From Acinetobacter pittii ATCC 19004 = CIP 70.29 (lineage in GTDB: Bacteria; Pseudomonadota; Gammaproteobacteria; Pseudomonadales; Moraxellaceae), in the NCBI RefSeq assembly GCF_000369045.1, contig NZ_KB849797.1:204844-268843 (forward strand): 64,000 nucleotides of DNA, given 5' to 3'. Both the position numbers and the translations under genes were made by a program. A model generated the notes under the pieces. The model was not told where the DNA came from. It searched no databases and saw only the letters and a program-made list of their open reading frames with translations. Below are positions 56,373 through 64,000 of the stretch, piece by piece. Each line of letters opens with the position of its first letter. The first letter of the stretch is position 1.

Positions 56373-57719
56373 GTGTCGAATGTCACATCTTTTCGGTCTG
56401 AATTAAAACAACTCTTCCACTTAATGCTACCGATTTTAATTACCCAGTTTGCTCAAGCGGGATTTGGGTTAATTGACACTATTATGGCTGGGCATTTATC
56501 TGCAACCGATTTAGCAGCAATTGCGGTAGGTGTGGGCTTATGGATCCCAGTCATGCTCCTGTTCAGTGGCATTATGATTGCAACTACACCTTTGGTCGCT
56601 GAAGCAAAGGGCGCAAGAAATACAGAACAAATTCCTGTCATTGTTCGTCAATCCTTATGGGTCGCCATCATTTTAGGCGTAATGGCTATGCTCATTTTGC
56701 AGCTTATGCCGTTTTTCTTACATGTGTTTGGCGTACCAAAAAGCTTACAGCCTAAAGCAAGTTTATTTTTACATGCGATTGGTTTAGGCATGCCAGCTGT
56801 GACCATGTACGCAGCCCTACGCGGTTATTCTGAGGCTTTAGGCCATCCACGTCCTGTAACGGTCATTAGTTTACTGGCCTTAGTGGTTTTAATCCCTTTA
56901 AACATGATTTTTATGCATGGATTAGGGCCAATACCTGCATTAGGTAGCGCAGGCTGTGGTTTTGCAACCTCCATTTTACAGTGGCTCATGCTAATTACTT
57001 TAGCTGGCTATATTTATAAAGCTTCGGCTTACCGTAACACGTCTATTTTTAGCAGATTCGATAAAATTAACCTGACTTGGGTAAAAAGAATCTTACAGCT
57101 TGGCCTACCCATCGGTTTAGCCGTGTTCTTTGAAGTCAGTATTTTTAGTACAGGTGCATTGGTACTTAGCCCACTAGGTGAAGTCTTTATTGCAGCGCAT
57201 CAAGTTGCAATTTCAGTTACCTCTGTGCTGTTTATGATCCCGCTTTCACTTGCGATTGCCCTGACCATTCGTGTGGGAACCTATTATGGTGAAAAGAACT
57301 GGGCTTCGATGTACCAAGTCCAAAAGATTGGTCTAAGCACGGCAATATTTTTTGCCTTATTGACCATGTCTTTTATTGCTCTAGGTCGTGAACAAATTGT
57401 CTCGGTTTATACTCAAGATATAGATGTAGTTCCTGTTGCCATGTATTTACTCTGGTTTGCAATGGGTTATCAGCTGATGGATGCATTGCAAGTGAGTGCC
57501 GCAGGCTGTTTAAGAGGGATGCAAGATACGCAAGCACCGATGTGGATTACACTCATGGCATATTGGGTGATTGCTTTTCCTATCGGACTTTATTTAGCAC
57601 GTTATACCCATTGGGGTGTAGCTGGCGTATGGTTAGGCTTAATTATTGGTTTAAGCATTGCTTGTGTTTTATTACTTTCAAGGCTTTATTTAAATACCAA
57701 ACGTTTAAGCAAAACCTAA
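56373..57719 (+). CDS. MATE-family (NorM-type) multidrug efflux transporter
   Basis: Na+ or H+-coupled exporter of cationic drugs. The 448-residue protein has 12 predicted helices in two homologous halves; helix 1 begins LFHLMLPILITQFAQAGFG, and the segment GLIDTIMAGHLSATDLAAIAVG is the NorM signature. I start at the GTG at 56373 (AAAGAG upstream), since in-frame starts further upstream overlap the preceding DMT gene. The family contains AbeM of Acinetobacter; whether this is AbeM cannot be settled here. Confidence 0.92.
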   Translation: MSNVTSFRSELKQLFHLMLPILITQFAQAGFGLIDTIMAGHLSATDLAAIAVGVGLWIPVMLLFSGIMIATTPLVAEAKGARNTEQIPVIVRQSLWVAIILGVMAMLILQLMPFFLHVFGVPKSLQPKASLFLHAIGLGMPAVTMYAALRGYSEALGHPRPVTVISLLALVVLIPLNMIFMHGLGPIPALGSAGCGFATSILQWLMLITLAGYIYKASAYRNTSIFSRFDKINLTWVKRILQLGLPIGLAVFFEVSIFSTGALVLSPLGEVFIAAHQVAISVTSVLFMIPLSLAIALTIRVGTYYGEKNWASMYQVQKIGLSTAIFFALLTMSFIALGREQIVSVYTQDIDVVPVAMYLLWFAMGYQLMDALQVSAAGCLRGMQDTQAPMWITLMAYWVIAFPIGLYLARYTHWGVAGVWLGLIIGLSIACVLLLSRLYLNTKRLSKT

Positions 57720-57752
57720 TAAAAAAGCCGATTATTCATCGGCTTTTTTATT
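57720..57752. terminator. Bidirectional terminator after the MATE gene
   Basis: The stem AAAAGCCGAT/ATCGGCTTTT with loop TATTC is flanked by A- and T-runs, between convergent genes. Confidence 0.9.
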
Positions 57753-59003
57753 TTATGCAGACTTGGCTCGCGGGCTTGCTCCAATTTGCCAGACAAAGGG
57801 CAAATCGGTACGGTTTACTTCCCAATCTCCAATCACCTTTTCTTTATAGATGAGCGGATTATGTGAAGACACCGTTCGAGCATTACGCCAGAAACGGTCG
57901 AGTTGTTTGACCTGACTACTTGCTGACGCGCCCAAAGCATTAAATAATTGGCTGGTTAAGTCGAGTACCAAATTAGAAATCACCACCTGTCCTTGCGCCG
58001 ACTCAAGCTCTGCATCTACATTAAACTGATGTTCTTTCACCTCTAACTCACTAAAGTGACTTTCATAAGCCTTCTGCAATGCTTCAGCTGTTTTAATCGT
58101 AATTGCTAGACTTCCGTAAGCTTGAGCAGAGGCTTTACCCACCACCTGTAAAACTTGTGGGTCATGACGAACAATGTCTCCATTACCATGACTAAAAATA
58201 CGTTTTCTCTCACGAATCTCCTGACTAAAAGTTTCTACTGCCGCATGTGCAATACCCGTTAAAGTTGCAAGATGGACGACTTGATAAAAAGCAGTTTGAT
58301 ATTTAAAACGCTGGTCAAATGGAATAAGGTGCGAAGCCGGCAAGTGAACCTGATGTACTTTTAAAGTACCGCTACCCGTCGTCTTTTGACCAAAGCCATC
58401 CCAATCATCAATCACACTCACGCCTGTTTCATGGCGATAAATAGCAGCAATCACATGGCGGTCATTTACTTCATCGTAAGCAAATAAATCGATCCAGTCA
58501 GCAAAGATACTTCCCGTTGAATAGTACTTTTCACCATTCACTACCAAGTTGCCCGAAGCATCTTTGGTTACTCGTGTAACGACATCACCGATTTGCACAT
58601 TTCCAACTTCGGTCCATGCATTCCCAACTAAATCACCTTGTACAAAACGCTGAAACCAAACCTCTTGTGAGTGCTCTTTATGGGCAACTAAGCGGTCTTC
58701 AACAAAAGCGAAGTGTCCACGCAAAGCTTGCACAATATTCGAGTCTGCTTGTGCTAACTCTGCTAAAAGCTGGAAAAGTTGCGGTAATGACACCCCATCT
58801 CCACCATATTTAACCGGAACACGTACCGCACCTAACTTGAGTTCTTTTAACCACTGAATCGGTTCAAAAGGCAAGATTCGTTCTTTTTCTCGCTGAATTG
58901 CACCTTGGGCAATTTTTTCAAAAACTGGGCGAAATCTACTTGCGACCTTTTCATAATCGGCGCCTACAGATAGTTCTTCTAATTCAATTTGGGTAATCGT
59001 CAT
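57753..59003 (-). CDS. SfnB/DszC-type flavin-dependent oxidoreductase (acyl-CoA dehydrogenase fold)
   Basis: A 416-residue acyl-CoA dehydrogenase-fold protein of the SfnB/DszC group, FMNH2-dependent monooxygenases that attack organosulphur compounds. The C-terminal motif DRFWRNARTVSSHNPLIY, and the mid-protein WDGFGQKTTGSGTL, define the group and separate it from true fatty-acid dehydrogenases. Its function in sulphur acquisition is inference. It follows a second family member on the same strand with a 32-bp gap; the two are similar along their length, so a duplication. Confidence 0.82.
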   Translation of the reverse strand: MTITQIELEELSVGADYEKVASRFRPVFEKIAQGAIQREKERILPFEPIQWLKELKLGAVRVPVKYGGDGVSLPQLFQLLAELAQADSNIVQALRGHFAFVEDRLVAHKEHSQEVWFQRFVQGDLVGNAWTEVGNVQIGDVVTRVTKDASGNLVVNGEKYYSTGSIFADWIDLFAYDEVNDRHVIAAIYRHETGVSVIDDWDGFGQKTTGSGTLKVHQVHLPASHLIPFDQRFKYQTAFYQVVHLATLTGIAHAAVETFSQEIRERKRIFSHGNGDIVRHDPQVLQVVGKASAQAYGSLAITIKTAEALQKAYESHFSELEVKEHQFNVDAELESAQGQVVISNLVLDLTSQLFNALGASASSQVKQLDRFWRNARTVSSHNPLIYKEKVIGDWEVNRTDLPFVWQIGASPRAKSA

Positions 59004-59035
59004 CTTTATTCTCCTAATCTTATTTTTTCTTCACT

Positions 59036-60283
59036 TTAGCTCCATGCATGACGAGGTGGATGGATGCCATTGAGGTAGTAATTACCGACAATGTGATATT
59101 TCCAACGCACTGGATCATGCAAGGTATGAGTACGCGCATTACGCCAATGGCGGTCCAGATTAAGCTCAGACAAGGTTGACCGTGTTCCAGACAACTCAAA
59201 AAGCTTATTCGCTGCTAAAATCGCAACTTCTGTAGTGAGTACTTTTGCTTCAGCAACCAGTAATGTGGCTTGGTTTACATGCTCTTCTGTCGTGTCGGCA
59301 ATCGCTTGATCAATCGCATCTCCTGCTAAATCTAATACCGCTTCTGCCGCACGAAGTTTTATTTTTAAATCACCAATGTTTGCAATCGTATAGGGATCAT
59401 CACTCGCTTTTTCCAAACCTGAATCGACCCATGCACGACTATGATTTTTGACATAGTGAATTGTTTCTTCAATTGCGCCACGTGCAATACCAGCATCAAC
59501 AGCAGCTTGAATAAATTGTGAAATTGCACCTGCTGGGGTAGGACGCTCAAAAGCCTGATAAATCGGAATTAGATATTCTTCACGTACTGGAACTTGATTA
59601 AGTTCAACGGTTCCACTGGCCGTGGTTCTTTGCCCGAAACCAGACCAGTCATTAATAATATTCACCCCTGAAGTTTCCCGAGGAACTAGCGCCGCATAAG
59701 GTTGCCCCTCTTCATTTACAGCGACAATAGGAACCCAATGCGCAAGCAATGCACCTGTTGCAAAAAACTTCTTGCCATTAATTTCATAACCGTGCTCGGT
59801 CTTTCGTAATGTGGTAGTGAGGTCAGCCACCGTTTTGCTATGTTTTTCTGAAAAGGCATTGCCAAAACGAATCCCTCTCAACACTAAGTTAAAGAAAAAT
59901 TGTTGTTGTTCTGGGCCTGCATCAAGGCGTAAATGTTCAATAAAAGCCAAGTGATTTTGAGGAAGCTGTGCAAGAGATGGGTCAACACTCGCAATTGTTT
60001 TGATGACCTCAGCCAAGGTTCGATATTTAACTTGGGCACCACCAAATTGCTTGGGAACCGTAATAGCCCATAAGCCACTTTGTGAGAACTGTTGAATTTC
60101 GTTTAGAGGTAAACGGCGCTCTTTGTCTCGCTCAGATGCTTCTTGTGCAAACTCTTGAGCAAGTTGTTTGGCAAGCTCAATTGCCTCTTCATCAGAACGA
60201 ATAATATGCGCATCTTTTGACTGCTCAAACACAGATAAAGGAACCGCCTGAGACCGCCCATGGGCCGAACTTAAACTTGTCAT
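59036..60283 (-). CDS. SfnB-family sulfur acquisition oxidoreductase
   Basis: A 415-residue paralogue of the next gene. Characteristic blocks: DWSGFGQRTTASGTVELN and LDRHWRNARTHTLHDPVRW, which match SfnB closely; SfnB is linked to dimethyl sulfone use in pseudomonads. The acyl-CoA dehydrogenase general base (Glu) is not evident. It is upstream of its paralogue in what looks like one operon. No flavin reductase or SfnR-like regulator is in the window, so the reduced-flavin donor must be elsewhere. Confidence 0.87.
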   Translation of the reverse strand: MTSLSSAHGRSQAVPLSVFEQSKDAHIIRSDEEAIELAKQLAQEFAQEASERDKERRLPLNEIQQFSQSGLWAITVPKQFGGAQVKYRTLAEVIKTIASVDPSLAQLPQNHLAFIEHLRLDAGPEQQQFFFNLVLRGIRFGNAFSEKHSKTVADLTTTLRKTEHGYEINGKKFFATGALLAHWVPIVAVNEEGQPYAALVPRETSGVNIINDWSGFGQRTTASGTVELNQVPVREEYLIPIYQAFERPTPAGAISQFIQAAVDAGIARGAIEETIHYVKNHSRAWVDSGLEKASDDPYTIANIGDLKIKLRAAEAVLDLAGDAIDQAIADTTEEHVNQATLLVAEAKVLTTEVAILAANKLFELSGTRSTLSELNLDRHWRNARTHTLHDPVRWKYHIVGNYYLNGIHPPRHAWS

Positions 60284-60539
60284 AACTTTTGTTATCTCTA
60301 TTTTTATTTAACCTGTCATTCACATTACCACCAAAAAAACAGGCACTTTATAGATATTAAAGCTTTGTTTATGAAATGGATTTTCACAAGCTTTTCATAT
60401 TTTTTACTATAAAAATAACATTTTGTTTTTCGAAAAATTTCTTACATGAGATAAACAATTTCATATAGGCTTTTTAAGCTTTGTCACCTATGATCAAAAC
60501 TAGGCAATATTATGTTGTAGTCAATGAGGTATCGAAGAT

Positions 60540-61838
60540 ATGGCAAAGAATGCAAGTTCACCCGGCAAACGATTTATGAAACTTGCAGGAATGACCGCGA
60601 GCATTGCAACGAAAACCGTTTCTAACTCGATTCGAAACTTGACCGCAGATGAAGAACAAAAGCTGGCTTCAAAAACCAAGTTATTTCAGGATATTGGTTT
60701 GCAAATTGCCGACACCTTAGGCGAAATGAAAGGTGCCGTCATGAAGGTCGGCCAAATTGCATCACAATATAAAGATATTTTCCCACCCGAGGTCGCTAAA
60801 GCAATTTCTAAGTTACAGCGCCAAGCTCCACCTATGCCCTTTGCTGCTATTCAACAACAAGTTGAACGTGAGCTTGGAAAGCCGCTGAATGTTGCCTTTA
60901 AATCTTTTGATCAAGAACCTTTTGCAGCTGCTTCAATTGGACAAGTTCACAAAGCTGTCTTGCCAAGTGGCGAGCAAGTTGTTGTTAAAGTGCAATATCC
61001 GGGTGTTGATGAAGCCTGTGAAAGTGACTTAAAACAAGTACGTTTGGCACTTCGTTTAATGGGTGTGCTTAAAATTGATAAAAAGCTACAAGATCAGCTT
61101 TTTGCAGAGATTCAAGATAGTCTGTCAGCAGAGCTTAACTATGAAATCGAGGCTCAAAACCTTGAAGTTTTCAAAACATTTCATAGCCAATTAGATGACA
61201 AAATTATCATCCCGACTGTTTATAAAGATTACTCTTCAAGACGTATTTTAACCTTGAGTCTCGAACAAGGTGACAGCATTGAAACTGCCAGCGCTTGGCC
61301 TATCGAAATTCGAAATACCATTGGACGCCGCTTGATTCGTGCTTTAGGTCAGGAAATGTTCTTTTTAAAACGTTTTCACTGTGACCCTCATCCGGGTAAC
61401 TTTGCTTTCCGCCAAGATGGCAGTGTCATTATTTATGACTATGGCAGTGTTAAAACGCTTTCAAATGAAATCGTGCAGCACTTTAAACGCTTAGTAAATG
61501 CAGCTCGCCATGAAAATATCGATTTGATCGAAACAGAATTATTTGAACTACATTCACTTGCTGAAAAAGGCAAATTCCCGAGTGATCTATATAAACTCTG
61601 GATTGAAGTATTGTTACGTCCGCTTACCACCACTTATAATTTTGCAGAGAACTCATCACATCATGATGGCATGTTACTTGTGAAAAAATCTTTGAAGTAT
61701 TGGGATGTCTTTAAACCATCACCAGATACTTTAATGGTCAACAGAACCATTTCAGGACATTACTGGAACCTGATTCACTTAAAAGTTCATGACAATCTAA
61801 ACGATCTATTTGAAGAGCTTGTTCCACCTTCTAACTAA
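60540..61838 (+). CDS. ABC1/ADCK (UbiB-like) atypical kinase
   Basis: A 432-residue protein-kinase-like protein. ABC1 hallmarks in order: KxGQ motif MKVGQIASQ (about residue 65-73), alanine-rich loop AAASIGQVHKA, lysine VVVKVQYPG, the catalytic HCDPHPGNF and metal-binding IYDYGSVK (DYG in place of DFG). The absence of C-terminal membrane helices separates it from the long UbiB. Family members support ubiquinone synthesis or lipid handling; its role here is not shown. It is the only gene of its unit. Confidence 0.87.
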   Translation: MAKNASSPGKRFMKLAGMTASIATKTVSNSIRNLTADEEQKLASKTKLFQDIGLQIADTLGEMKGAVMKVGQIASQYKDIFPPEVAKAISKLQRQAPPMPFAAIQQQVERELGKPLNVAFKSFDQEPFAAASIGQVHKAVLPSGEQVVVKVQYPGVDEACESDLKQVRLALRLMGVLKIDKKLQDQLFAEIQDSLSAELNYEIEAQNLEVFKTFHSQLDDKIIIPTVYKDYSSRRILTLSLEQGDSIETASAWPIEIRNTIGRRLIRALGQEMFFLKRFHCDPHPGNFAFRQDGSVIIYDYGSVKTLSNEIVQHFKRLVNAARHENIDLIETELFELHSLAEKGKFPSDLYKLWIEVLLRPLTTTYNFAENSSHHDGMLLVKKSLKYWDVFKPSPDTLMVNRTISGHYWNLIHLKVHDNLNDLFEELVPPSN

Positions 61839-61889
61839 CTTAATTTACTGATCAGTGTAGCCTTTTATGGGTTACATTGACTTTTTAAT

Positions 61890-61904
61890 TGTTATGTTAT
61901 AACA
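61890..61904. promoter_or_regulatory. Zur-like operator
   Basis: TGTTAT-GTT-ATAACA is a perfect 6+6 inverted repeat, very like the Zur consensus (TGTTATANTATAACA-type). It overlaps the -10 region of a promoter with -35 TTGACT at 61877-61882. Control of a type B L31 gene by Zur is established in several bacteria. Confidence 0.7.
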
Positions 61905-61939
61905 TTTCTTTAATCAAAAATAATTTAGGACAATCTCTC

Positions 61940-62194
61940 ATGCGTAAAGATATTCATCCTGCTTATCAACAAGTGTTATTTCATGACACCAATGCAGACG
62001 TGTACTTCTTAATTGGTAGTACTCTTCAGTCTAAACAAACCAAAGAGTATCAAGGGAAAGTCTACCCTTATGTCACTCTTGATATTTCAAGTGCATCACA
62101 CCCTTTCTACACAGGTGAAGTACGTCAAGCAAGTAACGAAGGCCGTGTAGCAAGCTTCAATAAACGTTTCGCTCGCTTTACTCGTAAGAGTTAA
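61940..62194 (+). CDS. rpmE2: Zinc-independent 50S ribosomal protein L31, type B
   Basis: Alternative L31 that replaces the zinc-binding L31 when zinc is scarce. The 84-residue protein starts [16 protein letters not shown], has the type B block [18 protein letters not shown] and contains no cysteine at all, so it cannot bind the zinc of type A L31. I place the start at the ATG at 61940, since starts further upstream would run through the Zur-like operator. This is a single gene with a strong terminator. Confidence 0.96.
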   Translation: MRKDIHPAYQQVLFHDTNADVYFLIGSTLQSKQTKEYQGKVYPYVTLDISSASHPFYTGEVRQASNEGRVASFNKRFARFTRKS

Positions 62195-62230
62195 TCTTGC
62201 GTTAAGATTTGACCAATACACTTAAATCAT

Positions 62231-62273
62231 TGGAAGCCTAAGACTATCTCCTCCACTTAGGCTTCTTTTTTTA
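62231..62273 (+). terminator. Terminator after rpmE2
   Basis: GAAGCCTAAG (62232-62241) pairs with CTTAGGCTTC (62257-62266), followed by a T-run. Confidence 0.9.
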
Positions 62274-62315
62274 TGTGTATTTTTCATCATTTATAAACTG
62301 TGTATAAAAGAAAAC

Positions 62316-62324
62316 TTATCCACA
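62316..62324 (+). promoter_or_regulatory. Single consensus DnaA box
   Basis: TTATCCACA, a perfect strict DnaA 9-mer, lies 120 bp upstream of the HopJ-family gene. Chance occurrence cannot be excluded in AT-rich DNA. Confidence 0.35.
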
Positions 62325-62443
62325 AGTTGTCTAAAAACACTTCTGATTTTTTTCAATAACTCCTCAATTTTTATAATTGCCAAGCTTTCAAAGCATGTAT
62401 TCAATGCTATGCTTAAGCCCCATTTGATAGGAAGTTTAAGATT

Positions 62444-62776
62444 ATGGCACAAGAGTTACTTGCCCAATTACAAGCAGGCACAGCAAAATTTTCAGACGTT
62501 TTAGCTCATATTGAAGCACGTTACCAACATACTCCAACGGCTTTTCAAAATGGTGCACAGCATAACGCTGCTACTGAAAATCAAGGCAGTGCAAAAGTTT
62601 TCTCTTTTGCCAAGTTACAAGGGTTAGACCAAGCACAAACTTTAAGTTTATTTGCAGAGCACTACGCATCTGTATTAGCTACCCCAGAGGGAACTGACCA
62701 CCCAAATATTCGTCAGTTTATGCAAAATGGTTGGGATGGTGTGAAGTTTGAAGGTCAAGCTTTAACTGAAAAGTAA
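62444..62776 (+). CDS. HopJ type III effector-family protein
   Basis: A small soluble 110-residue protein matching the HopJ family: FSDVLAHIEARYQHTPTAFQNGAQ and the block SAKVFSFAKLQGLDQAQTLSLFAEHY, ending in NGWDGVKFEG. The family was named for a Pseudomonas syringae candidate effector but is widespread in bacteria without a type III system, and no secretion genes are in the window. A cytoplasmic role is likely and unknown. A Shine-Dalgarno (AGGAAG) precedes the ATG. Confidence 0.87.
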   Translation: MAQELLAQLQAGTAKFSDVLAHIEARYQHTPTAFQNGAQHNAATENQGSAKVFSFAKLQGLDQAQTLSLFAEHYASVLATPEGTDHPNIRQFMQNGWDGVKFEGQALTEK

Positions 62777-62860
62777 TAGATTTAAATAAATAATAGAAAC
62801 GACTTAATTTTTATTATGAGCATTGCCTTAAATGGAAGTGATATCCAAATGATGGATTGT

Positions 62861-62982
62861 ATAGGCTAAGCTTACTTTTCAAGGATGAAAAGTAACAAAA
62901 ATCCTTTGTTGCGCTGATGCTACATCCATGTAGCACAGCGAAACGACGGCATCCATGCCGTCTGTCACGATAGTAAATGCCT
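62861..62982 (+). repeat. Dispersed structured element, copy B
   Basis: The second copy of the element at 12344, same orientation, 122 bp. Hairpin 1: TTACTTTTC, loop AAGGAT (62881-62886), GAAAAGTAA. ATCCTT is at 62901-62906. Hairpin 2: CGCTG, bulged A, TGCTAC, loop ATCCAT, GTAGCA, CAGCG (62912-62940). Hairpin 3: GACGGC, loop ATCCAT, GCCGTC (62945-62962). Stem differences from copy A are paired in all three hairpins. Confidence 0.8.
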
Positions 62983-63031
62983 TATTTTTCTTAATTATTT
63001 TATTAGCCCCTTACATTCGATACGCGATAAC

Positions 63032-63119
63032 GTCATTCGCAGCCTGCGTGGTGTCAATAAAAGATCGTTTTTGCAAAGCATAAGATAAATGGATTCAGTG
63101 AACAGGTTCTGCGAATGAC
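63032..63119. repeat. Inverted repeat pair
   Basis: GTCATTCGCAG (63032-63042) and CTGCGAATGAC (63109-63119) are perfect 11-bp complements enclosing 66 bp. They could be the ends of a small palindromic module or a long hairpin stem. Confidence 0.6.
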
Positions 63120-63130
63120 AGATGCCTTTG

Positions 63131-63156
63131 GTTACTTTGGGCAAAACCAAAGTAAC
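63131..63156. repeat. Perfect hairpin
   Basis: GTTACTTTGG, loop GCAAAA, CCAAAGTAAC: a perfect 10-bp stem. It may terminate transcription or belong to the repeat mosaic; no T-run follows on either strand. Confidence 0.55.
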
Positions 63157-63278
63157 TTAATTAGCTGCTTCCATTAGATAACTCAACGATAAGACTCCGT
63201 CGTGAAAATCCTACCCAACACTCAACTTCGATGAGCTCTCACAACTTGAAATCATGGTCAATTCTTAAATATAAAAAC

Positions 63279-63659
63279 TCAATGCCCCGCTACCCAATGA
63301 TAAGTCGCTAACCCCAAACACGTAAAAATTAATGATCCAATTAAATGGATGGAAATCCCCAATATCGCCATACCCAACTTACCACTTTGTAATAAAGTGA
63401 CGATCTCAATCGAGAACGTTGAAAAGGTAGTTAAAGCACCACAAAAACCAGTAATCACAAAAAGCTTATAGTTCGGACTTAAATCACTTTGAGCAAAATA
63501 GGCAACTGCAAAACCAATAATAAAACCACCGACCAAATTAACAGTGACGGTACCCAGTGGAATTTGCGGGTAAATCGGGTTAAGTTTTAAACCTAAAAAC
63601 CAACGCAACCATGCCCCTAGAACTGAGCCTAAAGCAATTGAAAGTAGAGAGTAATACAT
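63279..63659 (-). CDS. crcB: Fluoride ion channel CrcB/Fluc
   Basis: Exports fluoride from the cytoplasm. The 126-residue protein has four membrane helices and the Fluc signatures GAWLRWFLG at the start, GTVTVNLVGGFIIGF (Asn that lines the pore) and GFCGALTTFSTFSIE (the Phe/Ser/Thr-rich track). Members function as antiparallel dimers. The 5' leader carries a fluoride riboswitch on the same strand, which strongly supports both calls. Length is normal. Confidence 0.96.
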   Translation of the reverse strand: MYYSLLSIALGSVLGAWLRWFLGLKLNPIYPQIPLGTVTVNLVGGFIIGFAVAYFAQSDLSPNYKLFVITGFCGALTTFSTFSIEIVTLLQSGKLGMAILGISIHLIGSLIFTCLGLATYHWVAGH

Positions 63660-63720
63660 AGGACCACCCCTTTAGATAGACGCTAAAAGAGCAAAAAATA
63701 ATGAAGGGAAATATGACACA

Positions 63721-63794
63721 GCGTACTCCAAAAATAAGCAGAGTACGCAATAACCTACGTACCCAGCGATATAAATACATGAGGGTAACGTAGG
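63721..63794 (-). promoter_or_regulatory. Probable expression platform of the fluoride riboswitch
   Basis: 63783-63794 (including the aptamer 3' end) can pair with CCTACGTACCC at 63754-63764, with one bulged base, which would disrupt the aptamer. Downstream, GCGTACTC and GAGTACGC (63721-63728, 63741-63748) form a second hairpin. Switching between these is inferred. Confidence 0.5.
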
Positions 63795-63845
63795 CATCAT
63801 TAGCCAATACGGCGGTTTTTCAAGGGAAGAATGCCATCTCCCTGT
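63789..63845 (-). promoter_or_regulatory. Fluoride riboswitch (crcB motif)
   Basis: Read on the minus strand: GGGAGATGGCATTCTTCCC forms the first stem, then AACCGCC, a short GGC-closed stem, and the conserved AATGATGCCTACG whose ATGCC pairs with GGCAT, giving the aptamer's pseudoknot. This matches the crcB motif closely. It is 130 nt upstream of crcB in the same direction. Confidence 0.9.
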
Positions 63846-63895
63846 TTTAAGTATATTAGATCATCTTGAATTTGATTTAAACATACTTTTTAAAA

Positions 63896-64000
63896 TCATG
63901 GACGTTCATCGTATTGCGGTAAATTGTCACAAATACTTTCCCATTCAGCCTTAGAAGCAGCAAATATATGCATTGTCGGCTTTTTGTCTAGTGGTGTATC
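63896..64000 (-). CDS. C-terminal end of a GFA-family (glutathione-dependent formaldehyde-activating-like) protein
   Basis: The frame runs in from beyond base 64000 and stops with TGA at 63896, giving the last 34 residues (DTPLDKKPTMHIFAASKAEW and on to PQYDERP). This terminal pattern, HI-ASK--W followed by a short DLPQY end, is typical of GFA-family zinc proteins. The CxxC zinc motifs would be in the missing part. The family contains CENP-V-like proteins as well; activity cannot be asserted. Confidence 0.7.
   Translation of the reverse strand, partial: DTPLDKKPTMHIFAASKAEWESICDNLPQYDERP

Larger units (their letters stand above)
62777..63278. other. Repeat-rich intergenic region between the HopJ-family gene and crcB
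   Basis: About 500 bp without a credible gene. It holds copy B of the structured element (62861-62982), an 11-bp inverted pair GTCATTCGCAG/CTGCGAATGAC (63032-63042 and 63109-63119), and a perfect hairpin GTTACTTTGG/CCAAAGTAAC (63131-63156). This looks like a mosaic of repeat modules between convergent genes. Confidence 0.6.

Noticed and set aside
62444..62776. Evidence for a type III secretion system from the HopJ-family gene
   Set aside because: The family is widespread in bacteria lacking such systems, and no secretion genes are nearby; the name is historical.
1..64000. Prophage, integron, transposase or CRISPR array
   Set aside because: No integrase, recombinase, transposase, phage structural gene or regularly spaced direct repeats; the only tandem repeats are the tRNA-Lys units.

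Overview
The window is a stretch of Acinetobacter chromosome, most likely the A. baumannii/calcoaceticus complex. The low-GC coding, the protein sequences (TopA, RNase E, KatG, Asd, LeuCDB) and the gene order fit that genus; this is recognition, not a database search. There is no prophage, integron, CRISPR array or intact insertion sequence. About 58 protein genes, three tRNA genes and several RNA or DNA control sites are supported.

Layout. 0-8.4 kb: a truncated UvrD/Rep-family helicase, an HdeD-like membrane protein, an anchored metzincin-like protease, topA, a small membrane protein, then a divergent HxlR regulator/quinone-oxidoreductase pair and slyX. 8.4-16.8 kb: uup, a LysE exporter, an LpxL/LpxM-type acyltransferase, a GT4 glycosyltransferase, a dicarboxylate/glutamate symporter and an EEP-family membrane protein. 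16.9-22.8 kb: asd, a FimV divided into two adjacent genes, a type I asparaginase and truA. 22.8-29.3 kb: an AraC regulator, infA, two small exported proteins, and leuC-leuD-lipoprotein-leuB. 29.4-37 kb: a DUF2061 gene with a Fur-like box, a LysR regulator, a Spo0M/DUF2252 pair, a HAD phosphatase and rppH-ptsP. 37-46.3 kb: katG behind a long leader with small ORFs, an NAPE-PLD-like hydrolase, a LysR gene, DUF1345, GST, a WYL regulator, and the overlapping rluC/HAD pair. 46.3-52.8 kb: rne with a long structured leader, an acyl-CoA synthetase, and three identical tRNA-Lys(TTT) genes in 98-bp tandem repeats. 52.8-64 kb: a divergent LysR/SDR pair, hemW, a YdcZ-like transporter, a MATE exporter, two SfnB/DszC-type flavoproteins, an ABC1 kinase, a type B L31 gene with a Zur-like box, a HopJ-family gene, crcB under a fluoride riboswitch, and the 3' end of a GFA-family gene.

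Functional links that can be read from the sequence: RNA metabolism (rppH, rne, rluC, truA, infA), metal-responsive control (Fur-like box at 29.4 kb, Zur-like box at 61.9 kb), fluoride sensing at the right end, leucine and aspartate-family amino-acid synthesis, and envelope or pilus biogenesis (lipid A acyltransferase, glycosyltransferase, split FimV).

The most unusual signal is a ~120-bp intergenic element present twice (12344-12464 and 62861-62982). It has three hairpins, paired substitutions that preserve the stems, and a conserved loop (AAGGAT) able to pair with a conserved downstream ATCCTT. It looks like a dispersed structured element with pseudoknot potential.
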